This document shows, piece by piece, positions 31,690 through 40,066 of a DNA stretch of 49,472 nucleotides. The stretch lies in assembly GCF_000179555.1 (NCBI RefSeq), contig NZ_AECZ01000030.1, positions 1-49,472 on the forward strand, given 5' to 3'. This DNA comes from Solidesulfovibrio fructosivorans JJ] (lineage in GTDB: Bacteria; Desulfobacterota; Desulfovibrionia; Desulfovibrionales; Desulfovibrionaceae). A program made the translations under genes and the position numbers. Numbering within the stretch: position 1 is the stretch's first letter; every line of letters starts with the position of its first letter. A model generated the notes under the pieces. It ran no database searches and was not told where the DNA came from. It worked only from the letters and a program-made list of their open reading frames with translations.

Positions 31690-32766
31690 ATGGCCCAAAT
31701 CGACGCGTTTTTTCAGATGCTCAAGGAAACCGGCGCCTCGGACCTGCATCTTTCCAGCGGAGCCCAGCCGGTGCTGCGCATCAACGGCCGGCTCGAGCGC
31801 ATCAAATACAAGACCCTCGAAAACGAGGAATTAAAGGCCCTGCTCTACGAGATCGCCCCGGAACGGCTGGTCAAGTCCTACGAGGAGACGGGCGACCTCG
31901 ATTTCGCCTACGCCTCGCCCGGCATCGGGCGTTTTCGGGCCAACTACTTCCGTCAGGAACGCGGCGCGGCCGCCGCCTTTCGGGCCATCCCCGAAACCGT
32001 GCCCACGCTTGCCGACCTGGGCCTGCCCGATATCCTGGCCGAGCTGGCCTTGCGGCCCAAGGGGCTGGTCCTGGTCACCGGGCCCACGGGCTCGGGCAAA
32101 TCCACCACGCTCGCCGCCATGGTGCGCCACGCCGCCGAGAACCGGCGCGACCACATCATCACCATCGAGGACCCCATCGAGTTCGTGCACGCCCCGGCGG
32201 CGGCGCTCGTCAACCAGCGCGAGGTGGGGCGCGACACGAAAAGCTTCGCCGCCGCCTTGCGCGGAGCCCTGCGCGAGGACCCGGACATCATCCTGGTCGG
32301 CGAAATGCGCGACATGGAGACCATCGAGCTGGCCCTGGAAGCGGCCGAGACCGGCCATCTGGTGCTCTCGACCCTGCACACCGTGTCCGCCGCCAAGACC
32401 ATCGACCGCATCATCGACGTGTTTCCCGGCGACCGGCAGCCGCAGATCCGCTCGGCCCTGTCCGAATCCCTGTCGGCCGTGATCTCCCAGGTGCTCTTCA
32501 CGCGCGCCGACGCCCCGGGCCGGGTGCTGGCCCAGGAAATCCTTCTGGCCAACACGGCCGTGCGCAACATCATCCGGGAAAACAAGGTGTTCCAGCTCTA
32601 CTCGGTCATGGAGACGGGCAAGAAGCAGGGCATGCGCACCCTGGACGAAGCCATGCTCGACCTGCTGGCCGCCGGACGCATCGACGGCCTCGACGCCTGG
32701 AGAAACGCCTTCAACAAGACGCGATTCGCCGACGTGGCCCCGAAAACGGCGGGCCGGGAGGCCTGA
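31690..32766 (+). CDS. pilT: Twitching motility / pilus retraction ATPase PilT
   Basis: Hexameric cytoplasmic ATPase that drives pilus retraction, 358 residues. The N-terminal PAS-like domain begins DAFFQMLKETGASDLHLSSG. The core has Walker A GPTGSGKST near 137-145, an Asp box (IEDPIEFVH), Walker B IILVGEMRDMETIELALEAAETGHLVLSTLHT, and AVRNIIRENK near 303-312, corresponding to the retraction-specific AIRNLIRE motif. The ATG lies about 10 bases after an ACACGGCGG sequence without a strong ribosome site. It begins a plus-strand operon that diverges from the pilus machine genes. Confidence 0.93.
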   Translation: MAQIDAFFQMLKETGASDLHLSSGAQPVLRINGRLERIKYKTLENEELKALLYEIAPERLVKSYEETGDLDFAYASPGIGRFRANYFRQERGAAAAFRAIPETVPTLADLGLPDILAELALRPKGLVLVTGPTGSGKSTTLAAMVRHAAENRRDHIITIEDPIEFVHAPAAALVNQREVGRDTKSFAAALRGALREDPDIILVGEMRDMETIELALEAAETGHLVLSTLHTVSAAKTIDRIIDVFPGDRQPQIRSALSESLSAVISQVLFTRADAPGRVLAQEILLANTAVRNIIRENKVFQLYSVMETGKKQGMRTLDEAMLDLLAAGRIDGLDAWRNAFNKTRFADVAPKTAGREA

Positions 32767-32771
32767 TCGCC

Positions 32772-33956
32772 ATGCCCCGCCGCCTGCTCGACGCCGTTGT
32801 CGGCGAAGCCCTGGGCCAAGCCCCGGCCGCCTCGGACTACATTTTCACCGCCCGGTCCCCGGCCGGAGCCCTCGTCGACGGCGCGTTCACCCCGCTTTGC
32901 CTGGCCGGACTCGCCGGCCCCCTCGCCCCGGCCCAGACCGAAGCCCTGGTGCGGGGGCTTGTGGGCACGGACGCCCGGCTCGTCGCCGACCTGCGCGCCC
33001 GGGGCGGCTGCGACGCGGCCTACCGCCACCCGACCGGCGTGCGCTTCCGGGTCAACGCCTACCGGGCCGGGGACTGCCTGGGGCTGGTGCTGCGCCGCCT
33101 GCCGGACGCCCCGCCGGCCCTTGCCGCCCTTGGGCTGCCGCCGGTTTTCACGGGCATGGCCGCACTCGCCGAAGGGCTGGTGCTGGTGGTCGGGGCCACG
33201 GGCTCGGGCAAATCCACCACCCTCGCCGCCCTGACCGCCGCCATCCTGGCCGCCCGGGCCGTGCACGTGGTCACCCTGGAAGACCCGGTGGAAAACCTTT
33301 TCGCTCCCGGACGCGGCGTGGTCAGCCAGCGGGAGCTGGGCACGGATTTCCCGGATTTCGCCGACGGCATCCGCTCCGCCCTGCGCCAGGCCCCCCATGT
33401 GATCCTCGTCGGCGAGGCCCGCGACCGGGAGACCGTGGACGCGGCCCTCGGCGCGGCCGAAACCGGGCACCTCGTCCTCACCACCCTGCACACGGCCGAC
33501 TGCGCCGGCGCGGTGGAGCGGCTGCTGGCCTTTTTCGGCCCCAGCGAACAGACCCTGGCCCGGCAACGCCTGGCCGCGAGCCTGCGCTACGTGGCGGCCC
33601 AGCGGCTGCTGCCGCGCGTCGGCGGCGGACGGGCCGTGTCCGTGGAGGTCCTGGCCGCGACGCTTCGCACCCGGGACCGCATCCGCGCGCCCAAGGAACA
33701 GGGCCTGGGTTTTTCCGACATTCTGGAACAAGGCGAGCCCTACGGCATGGTCACCTTCGACGCCTCCACGGCGGCCCTTTACGCCGCCGGGACCATCACC
33801 GAGGAAACGGCCATGGCCCGGGCCTCGGACCGGGCCGCGCTGGCCCGCGCCCTGGACGCGGTAAAGGCCGGACGGGGCCTTCCCGTCTCCTCCATCACCG
33901 GGCTTTCCCTGGACGCGCCGCCGCCGGAGGCCCCCGAAACGGAGAAGCCGTCATGA
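32772..33956 (+). CDS. Second PilT-family ATPase (PilU-like)
   Basis: A 394-residue PilT-family ATPase beginning at the ATG at MPRRLLDAVV, five bases after the pilT stop. Walker A is VVGATGSGKST, the Asp box VTLEDPVENLF, and Walker B VILVGEARDRETVDAALGAAETGHLVLTTLHT. The C-terminus (GMVTFDASTAALYAAGTITEETAMARAS) resembles PilU. The N-terminal PAS-like part is diverged, and the AIRNLIRE region is replaced by an atypical TLRTRDRIRAPKEQGL. This suggests an accessory motor assisting the first PilT. Its stop overlaps the next ATG (ATGA). Confidence 0.85.
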   Translation: MPRRLLDAVVGEALGQAPAASDYIFTARSPAGALVDGAFTPLCLAGLAGPLAPAQTEALVRGLVGTDARLVADLRARGGCDAAYRHPTGVRFRVNAYRAGDCLGLVLRRLPDAPPALAALGLPPVFTGMAALAEGLVLVVGATGSGKSTTLAALTAAILAARAVHVVTLEDPVENLFAPGRGVVSQRELGTDFPDFADGIRSALRQAPHVILVGEARDRETVDAALGAAETGHLVLTTLHTADCAGAVERLLAFFGPSEQTLARQRLAASLRYVAAQRLLPRVGGGRAVSVEVLAATLRTRDRIRAPKEQGLGFSDILEQGEPYGMVTFDASTAALYAAGTITEETAMARASDRAALARALDAVKAGRGLPVSSITGLSLDAPPPEAPETEKPS

Positions 33957-34600
33957 CCGGCGGGACCGTCATCACCTGCCCCTGCGGCGGCCACGCGCTG
34001 ACGCTCGCCCCGGACAAACCGCCTGTCGGCGGCCGGGCGGCGTTCACCTGTCCGGCCTGCGGCATGCGCCGCACATTTACCCGCACCGCGACCGGAGCGG
34101 TCTTCGAAGACGCGGGGAAGGCCTTGGGCGCGCCGTCCCCGGCTCCGGCGGCCGGGCAGACGCCCGAAGTGACGCCCCTGCCCGATCCCCGGCCCGTGCC
34201 CCCGGGGGCGCGCCTGATCCTCGTCGCCCTGGGTGACGCGCCCTGGCGGCAGGCCCTGGACGCGGCCTTTCCGGCCCCCGCCTGGCATGCGCTCGATGCC
34301 GCGCCCGAGCCGGACCAGAACCGGGCCGATGTGGCCGGATTGCTTCCGGCCATGGTCGTGGCCACGGACGGACCGGCCGCCCGGGAACTGCTCGACGCCG
34401 TGGGCGCGCTTACCGGCCGGCAGCGGGAACGGCTCGCCGTTTTCCTGGTGGGGGAATTTACCGAGGGCGACGCGACGGCCGCCTTCGCCGCCGGGGCCGA
34501 TGCGGTCCTTGACGGCCGCGTCGCCGAAAACATCGCGGGCAGGCTGGCCGCCGCCTGGGAGCGCCGAAGCGCCCTGCCCTCCCTTTTTACCGCTCCTTAA
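33953..34600 (+). CDS. Hypothetical protein with N-terminal zinc-ribbon-like motif
   Basis: A 215-residue soluble protein translated from an ATG overlapping the pilU-like stop. The N-terminus has CPCGGHALTL and CPACGMRR, a CxC plus CxxC arrangement of the zinc-ribbon type (residues about 9-37). An Ala/Pro linker follows. The C-terminal 130 residues (ARLILVALGDAPWRQAL to DAVLDGRVAENIAGRLAAAWE) have alternating strands and helices and may be a degenerate receiver-like fold. No family recognised. Context suggests a role in retraction control. Confidence 0.7.
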   Translation: MTGGTVITCPCGGHALTLAPDKPPVGGRAAFTCPACGMRRTFTRTATGAVFEDAGKALGAPSPAPAAGQTPEVTPLPDPRPVPPGARLILVALGDAPWRQALDAAFPAPAWHALDAAPEPDQNRADVAGLLPAMVVATDGPAARELLDAVGALTGRQRERLAVFLVGEFTEGDATAAFAAGADAVLDGRVAENIAGRLAAAWERRSALPSLFTAP

Positions 34601-34609
34601 GGACGCCCA

Positions 34610-35488
34610 ATGGACCGTATCGCGGCCCTGCTCGTACACCCCGATCCCGAAGTCCGCACCGCCCTGCGCCAGGGGCTGGCGGAAGCGGATTTCATCCGGG
34701 TGCTCGGCGAGGCCGTGGACGCCTACGAGGCGTCGGAACTGTTGCGGGCCATTCCCTACGGGCTCCTTTTTTGCGGCGTGGACCTGCCGGGCGAGGTGGG
34801 CGGCTTCGAGCTGGCCCAGGCGCTGACAGCTGCCAAGCGCCAGCCCGGGCTGGTCTTTATCGCCACGGACGAATCCCGGGCCTTCGCGGCCTTCGAACTC
34901 GGCGCGGCGGACTATCTGCTGTGGCCCTTTTCCCCCCAACGCATCGCCCAGACCCTGGAGCGGCTTTCCCGCTACAAGCCGGCCTTTCGCGAGGCCCCGC
35001 CGCCCCAGTGGCGGCCCGCCGCCGCCCCGGCCGCCCTGGACGACGACCCCGAGGGCGAACGGACCGTGCAGCTCCCCCTGGAAGGCGAGGAGGAGGACCG
35101 CTTCCTCTCGGCCCTGCGTCAGGCCTGGGACACGGGCTCCGAGCGGCCGGTGGACATCGAAAAGCTCCCCATCACCTTCGACGGCCGCACCATCCTCATG
35201 CCCTACACCCAGATTCTTTTCATCGAGGCCTACGAGGACTACTCCTTCGTCCACACCGCCACCAAAAAGCTTCTGACCTCGTACCGCCTCAAAAACCTCG
35301 AGGAACGGCTGCGGCCCCACCGCTTTTTCCGGGTGCACCGCAAATACCTCGTCAACCTGGACCAAGTGACGGAGATCGCCACCCTGCCCGGCGGCAACTT
35401 CATGCTGCGCACCGCCGGCAAGACGCGCATCGAACTGCCCATCGGCCGCCGCCGCATCGGCGAGCTCAAGCAGATTCTCGGCTTGTAA
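34610..35488 (+). CDS. LytTR-type transcriptional regulator with degenerate receiver domain
   Basis: A 292-residue regulator. Residues 1-120 have a receiver-like fold (LLVHPDPEVR at the start, FELGAADYLLWPFSP near 95-109). All phosphorylation residues are altered: the acidic pair is His10-Pro11, the phosphoacceptor position is Gly56, and the conserved Lys is Trp105. An acidic linker leads to a C-terminal LytTR domain (about 182-292) with IEAYEDYSFVHTATKKLL and RVHRKYLVNLDQV, the usual DNA-binding signature. It is the fourth gene of the pilT operon, 9 bases after the previous stop, and 32 bases before acs. It probably responds to something other than phosphorylation. Confidence 0.88.
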   Translation: MDRIAALLVHPDPEVRTALRQGLAEADFIRVLGEAVDAYEASELLRAIPYGLLFCGVDLPGEVGGFELAQALTAAKRQPGLVFIATDESRAFAAFELGAADYLLWPFSPQRIAQTLERLSRYKPAFREAPPPQWRPAAAPAALDDDPEGERTVQLPLEGEEEDRFLSALRQAWDTGSERPVDIEKLPITFDGRTILMPYTQILFIEAYEDYSFVHTATKKLLTSYRLKNLEERLRPHRFFRVHRKYLVNLDQVTEIATLPGGNFMLRTAGKTRIELPIGRRRIGELKQILGL

Positions 35489-35520
35489 GGGAACGCGTTT
35501 TGCCGCCAAGGAGGATACCG

Positions 35521-37428
35521 ATGCCGACGACCGAGACCCCAGGCGCGCCGCCTGCGGAAGAGCGCGTGTTCCGGCCGGCCCCGTCCACGGTCATCGAGGC
35601 CAACGTCAAGCCGGCCGAACTGGTCGAGGCCTACCGGCTGGCCGCGGCCGACCACCCGGGCTACTGGGAGCAGGCGGCCCTCGAACTCGAATGGCACCGC
35701 AAATGGGACGCCGTGCTCGACGACTCGCGCCCCCCGGTCTACCGCTGGTTTCCCGGGGCCCGCACCAACATCGTGCACAACGCCCTGGACCGCCACGTCC
35801 ATATCTGGACCAAGAACAAGCTGGCGCTCATCTGGGAGGGCGAGGCCGGAGACTGCCGCAAATTCACCTATTTCGAGCTCTACCGCGAGGTCAACCGGCT
35901 GGCCGGGGCGCTCCGGGCGCTCGGCGTCGGGCGCGGCGACCGGGTGTGCCTGTACATGCCGCCCATCCCCGAAACCGTGGTCGCCATGCTGGCCACGGCC
36001 AAAATCGGGGCCGTGCACGTCTTCGTCTTCGCCGGCTATGCGGCCAAATTCCTGCGCGAACGCGTGAACGAGGCCGGGGCCAAGGTGCTCGTCACGGCCG
36101 ACGGCTTCTACCGCGGCGGCAAGCTTATAAACCTCAAGGCCGTGGTGGACGAGGGCCTCGCCGACGCCAGGCCGGACGTGGCCGAGACGGTGGTGGTCGT
36201 GCGCCGCACCGGGGGCGACATCGACATGCAGGAGCCCCGCGACCTGTATTACCACGACCTGCTGCGCCAGGAATCGCCCGAAGCGGCGACCGAGATCATG
36301 GAGGCCGGGGAGCCGCTTTTCTGGCTGCCCACCTCCGGCACCACCGGCAAGCCCAAGTCCGTGGTGCACAGCCACGGCGGCTACATGGTCGGCGCGCACC
36401 ACACCTTCCGCACCGTTTTCGACATCAAGCCGACGGACATCCATTTCTGCACCGCCGACCCGGGCTGGATCACCGGCCATACCTACGGCGTCTACGGGCC
36501 GCTTTTGACCGGGGCCACGGTCATCCTCTACGAAGGCCACCCCCTCTATCCCCAGGCCGACCGCCTGCCGGCCATCATCGAGCGCTACGGGGCCACCATC
36601 TTTTACGCCACCCCGACGCTCATCCGCATGCTCATGCGCTACGGGCCGCAGTATCCCAAAAACCGCGACATCTCGACACTGCGCCTTCTCGGCAGCGTGG
36701 GCGAGCCCCTCGGCCCCGACGCCTGGATGTGGCTCTACAAGCACATCGGCCGCTCCAACTGCCCGGTCCTCGACACCTGGTGGCAGACCGAAACGGGCAT
36801 GGCCATGCTCTCGCCCATGCCGATCTCCCTGCTCAAGCCCGGTTCCGTGGGCAAGGCCCTGCCCGGCGTCGCCGCCGACGTGGTGGACGAAGACGGCCGG
36901 CCCGTGCCCCCGGGCCAAAGCGGTTTTCTGGTCCTTGGCAAACCCTGGCCCGGCATGCTCACCGGCCTGGCCGGCGACGACGCGGCCTACGCCGCCTATT
37001 GGGAAAAGATCCCGGGCGTCTATTTCGCCGGCGATCTGGCCCGGCGCGACGAGGACGGCTATTTCTGGATCCAGGGCCGGGCCGACGACGTGCTCAACAT
37101 CGCCGGCCACCGCATCGGCACTGCCGAAGTGGAGGCGGCGCTTTGCTCCCACCGCTTCGTGGCCGATGCGGCCGTGATCGGGCTGCCGGACAAGATCAAG
37201 GGCGAGGTGGCCAAGGCCTTCGTGGTGCCCTCACCCCAGTGGCAGGAGGCCTACGCCGACGCCGACGCCTTCGCCTCGGACCTGCGCGCCCACGTGCGCC
37301 GCGAACTCGGCCCCATCGTCATCGTGCGGGCGGTCGCGCTGCGCGAAAGCCTGCCCCGCACGCATAGCGGCAAGATCCTGCGGCGCGTGCTGCGGGAGGA
37401 GGAGGAAGCCGGGGGGAAACTTTTCTGA
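35521..37428 (+). CDS. acs: Acetyl-CoA synthetase (AMP-forming)
   Basis: Activates acetate to acetyl-CoA through acetyl-AMP. The ATG has an AAGGAGG ribosome site; 635 residues. The AMP-binding P-loop TSGTTGKPKS is near 278-287. DTWWQTETG contains the Trp that limits the acyl pocket to acetate in Acs. GYFWIQGRADDVLNIAGHRI marks the hinge region, and THSGKILRRVLRE holds the catalytic, usually acetylatable Lys. It lies last in the pilT operon, an unexpected partner. The stop codon TGA falls in the loop of a family B hairpin, so the last residues GGKLF are encoded by the repeat. Confidence 0.93.
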   Translation: MPTTETPGAPPAEERVFRPAPSTVIEANVKPAELVEAYRLAAADHPGYWEQAALELEWHRKWDAVLDDSRPPVYRWFPGARTNIVHNALDRHVHIWTKNKLALIWEGEAGDCRKFTYFELYREVNRLAGALRALGVGRGDRVCLYMPPIPETVVAMLATAKIGAVHVFVFAGYAAKFLRERVNEAGAKVLVTADGFYRGGKLINLKAVVDEGLADARPDVAETVVVVRRTGGDIDMQEPRDLYYHDLLRQESPEAATEIMEAGEPLFWLPTSGTTGKPKSVVHSHGGYMVGAHHTFRTVFDIKPTDIHFCTADPGWITGHTYGVYGPLLTGATVILYEGHPLYPQADRLPAIIERYGATIFYATPTLIRMLMRYGPQYPKNRDISTLRLLGSVGEPLGPDAWMWLYKHIGRSNCPVLDTWWQTETGMAMLSPMPISLLKPGSVGKALPGVAADVVDEDGRPVPPGQSGFLVLGKPWPGMLTGLAGDDAAYAAYWEKIPGVYFAGDLARRDEDGYFWIQGRADDVLNIAGHRIGTAEVEAALCSHRFVADAAVIGLPDKIKGEVAKAFVVPSPQWQEAYADADAFASDLRAHVRRELGPIVIVRAVALRESLPRTHSGKILRRVLREEEEAGGKLF

Positions 37429-37446
37429 AGAAAAGTTTCCCCCCGG
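37409..37446 (+). terminator. Family B palindrome (copy B1) overlapping the end of acs
   Basis: A perfect 18-bp stem, CCGGGGGGAAACTTTTCT at 37409-37426 against 37429-37446, with a 2-base loop. The acs stop codon is formed by bases 37426-37428. A conserved tail (ACCCCCTTTC, AAAGA and TAATGGT blocks) follows to about 37490 and recurs after gap. Likely terminator for the pilT-acs operon. Confidence 0.85.
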
Positions 37447-37519
37447 ACCCCCTTTCAAAAGACTTCTAATGGTTACGGGATGTTACCCGCAACAATCAGT
37501 CAAATTATAAAATTTAGGA

Positions 37520-37579
37520 AGGGGAGAGCGCGAGAGGGGACAACCCTTTTTAAAGGGTTTCCCCTCTCGCACATTCTCC
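37520..37579. terminator. Family A palindrome (copy A3) overlapping the end of the histidine kinase gene
   Basis: Hairpin with arms GGAGAGCGCGAGAGGGG-ACAACCCTTT and AAAGGGTTTCCCCTCTCGC around a TT loop, with one or two mismatches. It lies about 73 bases after copy B1. The stop codon and last codons (GECARGETL) of the minus-strand kinase are inside its right arm. The minus-strand exit is A/T-rich. Confidence 0.82.
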
Positions 37580-38683
37580 TTGAGGTAACAATATCGTGAC
37601 TGTGGTTGTGCCGGTAGCGTCGGAGGTTTCCATGCGCACGCCGCCGCCGTGGGCTTCGGCGATAAGCCGCGTGGAGTAGGTTCCGAGTCCGGTGCCGTCC
37701 ATTTTGCCCGACGTGGCATACTTCGCAAAAAAGCGTTCCCGCATGTCCGCCGGCACCACGCCCTGGTTGGTGACGGCTATTTCGGCCGGATCGCCCGGGC
37801 GCAGAGCGACCGTGACCACGCCGTTTTCCGGCGAGGCTTCCAGCGCGTTTTTCAGGCAATTGGCCAGCATGGTGTGGAAAAGCAGCCGCTCGGCCGTGAG
37901 CATGGCCGGCGTCTTGCCGTCGTCCGGGCTGCCGGCCACGGTCAGAGTCAGCACATTGTGCTTGTCGCCGGCAACGCCCGCCGCCTCCGCGAAAAGACGC
38001 CGCACCACGGCCGCCGCGTCCATGGGCTCGGGACGCAGCGCATACGTCCCGCGCTCCATCTTGAACAGGTCCAGGGACTGGTTGATCATGGAGAGCATCT
38101 TGAGGCCGCTTTCCTCGATCAGGCGCACGAACATGGCCTGGGTGTCGCTGAGATTCCCCTCGTCCAGGATCAGCGGCGGCAGGCCGATGATGCCTGTCAA
38201 CGGGGCCTTGAGGTCGTGACGCATGATGCGGTCCACATCCTCGCGCAGCTTGGCCGCCTCGGTCAGGGCCGCGTTTTGCCGGGCGAGTTCCTCCCGGGCC
38301 GCGCGCAGTTCCAGGTGGTTTTTCACCCTGGCCCGCACCACGGCCGGGCTCGCCGGCTTGGCGATGTAGTCCACGGCGCCGAGCGAGAGCCCGTAGGCCT
38401 CGTCCTCGGGCGCGAACTTGGCGGTGACGAAGATGATCGGAATACCGGCCGTGGCCGGATCGGCCTTCAAGCGGCGGCAGACTTCGTAGCCGTCCATGTC
38501 GGGCATGACGACGTCGAGGAGGATGATATCCGGGGGAAGGCGCCGGGCGAGGTCCAGGGCATCCACGCCCCGGGCGGCCACGCGGATGTCGTGCCCGTCG
38601 CGCAGGGACTCGGCCAGCACCCGGATATTGGCCGGCACGTCGTCCACGATGAGCACGGAGGGTCGCTTGTCGGTGTCGGACAT
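37550..38683 (-). CDS. Response regulator-histidine kinase (REC-HisKA-HATPase)
   Basis: A 377-residue cytoplasmic signalling protein without membrane segments. A receiver domain is N-terminal with Asp57 (LLDVVMP), acidic pair VDD at 13-15 and Lys109 (YIAKPAS). A short coiled coil leads to a HisKA domain with phospho-His156 in IMRHDLKAPLTG. The ATPase domain has an N-box (MLANCLKNALEAS) and G-box (GTGLGTYSTRLIAEAHGG). Such receiver-first kinases take input from another kinase. It starts 25 bases after the HD-GYP gene on the same strand. Its C-terminus is encoded by a family A hairpin. Confidence 0.9.
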   Translation of the reverse strand: MSDTDKRPSVLIVDDVPANIRVLAESLRDGHDIRVAARGVDALDLARRLPPDIILLDVVMPDMDGYEVCRRLKADPATAGIPIIFVTAKFAPEDEAYGLSLGAVDYIAKPASPAVVRARVKNHLELRAAREELARQNAALTEAAKLREDVDRIMRHDLKAPLTGIIGLPPLILDEGNLSDTQAMFVRLIEESGLKMLSMINQSLDLFKMERGTYALRPEPMDAAAVVRRLFAEAAGVAGDKHNVLTLTVAGSPDDGKTPAMLTAERLLFHTMLANCLKNALEASPENGVVTVALRPGDPAEIAVTNQGVVPADMRERFFAKYATSGKMDGTGLGTYSTRLIAEAHGGGVRMETSDATGTTTVTILLPQGECARGETL

Positions 38684-38708
38684 GGGGTTCGGGTCCCTAA
38701 AGGCCCGT

Positions 38709-39851
38709 TTACATCTCGAATTCCCGCTGGATTTTTTCGACGCTGTCGAAATCGTTCAAAAAGACATCCAGCACGCGCGGATCGAAATGGCTTCCCCGGC
38801 CGGCCCGCATGATCTCCAGGGATTTCTCGTTGGAGAAAGCCTCCTTGTAGGGCCGCTTGCTGGTCAGGGCGTCGAAGACGTCGGCCACGGCGCAGATGCG
38901 GCCGTAGAGGGGGATGGCCTCGCCGGAAAGCCCCTTGGGATAGCCCGAGCCGTCCCATTTCTCGTGATGGGACAGGGCGATGATCTCGCCCACGCGCAAG
39001 AGTTCGAAATTGGAATCGCCCAGGATGCGTCCGCCGAAGATGGTGTGCTTTTGCATCACCACCCATTCCTCGGGCGTGAGCTTGGCCGGCTTCAAAAGGA
39101 TGCTGTCGGGGATACCGATTTTGCCGATGTCGTGCATGGGGCTGGCCTGCAAGACCAGGTCGACCTCGGCGTCGGGCAGGCCCAGCTTGGCGGCGAGCAA
39201 GGCGCAGTAGCGGCTCATGCGTTGGATGTGATCGGCGGTCTCCTCGTCCTTGAATTCGGCGGCGGAGGCCAGGCGGTGGATGGTCTCCAGGTGGGCCGAG
39301 AGGATGGTGCGCTGGGATTCCTTGACGTTTTCCAGGGCCATCTTGAGGGCCGAGGTGCGCACGGCCACCATCTCCTCGAGTTCGGCCTGGTAGCGCTTCA
39401 CCTCGTCCTGGGATTCCTTCATCTTGAGAAGCGAGCCCATGCGCACCCGCAGTTCGGTCAGGTCGATGGGCTTGGAGATGAAGTCGTTGGCCCCGGCCTC
39501 GACGGCCTTGAGCCTGTCCTGCTTGCTGGTCAGCGCCGTGACCATGATGATGGGGACGTCGGCCACTTCCGGGATTTCCCGAATTTTTTTGGCCACGGTG
39601 AAACCGTCGGTTTCGGGCATCATGACGTCGAGCAGCACCAGATCGATGGTCGCATCCAGGTGCTGGCGCGCCTCGGTGAAGGATTCCGTGAGCACCGGTT
39701 CATGGCCGAGGTTGCGCAACAGCCCGCCGATCACCCGAAGGTTGATGCGTTCGTCGTCAATAGCCAAAATGCGCTTGGGGCCGTCCACATTCCACCAGCC
39801 TTTGCCGTCAGGATTCTCTAAATGCGAAGTGCGCAGCAGCCTTTTCCACAT
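38709..39851 (-). CDS. HD-GYP domain response regulator (c-di-GMP phosphodiesterase, RpfG-like)
   Basis: A 380-residue two-domain regulator. The receiver (about 26-140) has IDDE at 31-34, phospho-Asp75 in LLDVMMP and Lys127 in FISKPID. A coiled coil follows (about 145-195), then the HD-GYP domain with His240-Asp241 in MHDIGKIGIP, His295-His296 in SHHEKWDGSGYP and GYP at 303-305. Catalytic residues are intact, so it should degrade cyclic di-GMP. The first 25 residues are not conserved-looking, and a GTG at VDGPKRILA is an alternative start. It forms an operon with the kinase downstream and could influence the MshE-type pilus ATPase nearby. Confidence 0.9.
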   Translation of the reverse strand: MWKRLLRTSHLENPDGKGWWNVDGPKRILAIDDERINLRVIGGLLRNLGHEPVLTESFTEARQHLDATIDLVLLDVMMPETDGFTVAKKIREIPEVADVPIIMVTALTSKQDRLKAVEAGANDFISKPIDLTELRVRMGSLLKMKESQDEVKRYQAELEEMVAVRTSALKMALENVKESQRTILSAHLETIHRLASAAEFKDEETADHIQRMSRYCALLAAKLGLPDAEVDLVLQASPMHDIGKIGIPDSILLKPAKLTPEEWVVMQKHTIFGGRILGDSNFELLRVGEIIALSHHEKWDGSGYPKGLSGEAIPLYGRICAVADVFDALTSKRPYKEAFSNEKSLEIMRAGRGSHFDPRVLDVFLNDFDSVEKIQREFEM

Positions 39852-40066
39852 TCCATACTAGGGCATGGCTTCCCGAAGGGTCAAGTCGCCGGCCATGTTC
39901 GACGGTCCTCCGAAGGGGGATCGTCCCTGGCCGACGCCGGGGCAAGAAAAAAGAGTCTTTTCGACTCGATCCGCCGTCCCTCCTGTTGCTTGGCCGCTTG
40001 CGCTCGTGTTAGGCCTGCTCCTGTCGGCCGGTTGCAAGGAAAGAGAGACCCGTTATCGGACAGCGC

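Noticed and set aside
34660-34800. Asp58 of the LytTR regulator as the phosphoacceptor.
   Set aside because: Alignment to the L-D-I-D-L-P pattern places Asp58 two residues after the acceptor position, which is Gly56.
35239-37152. A 637-residue minus-strand open frame opposite acs.
   Set aside because: acs has unmistakable catalytic motifs on the plus strand; the opposite frame has none.
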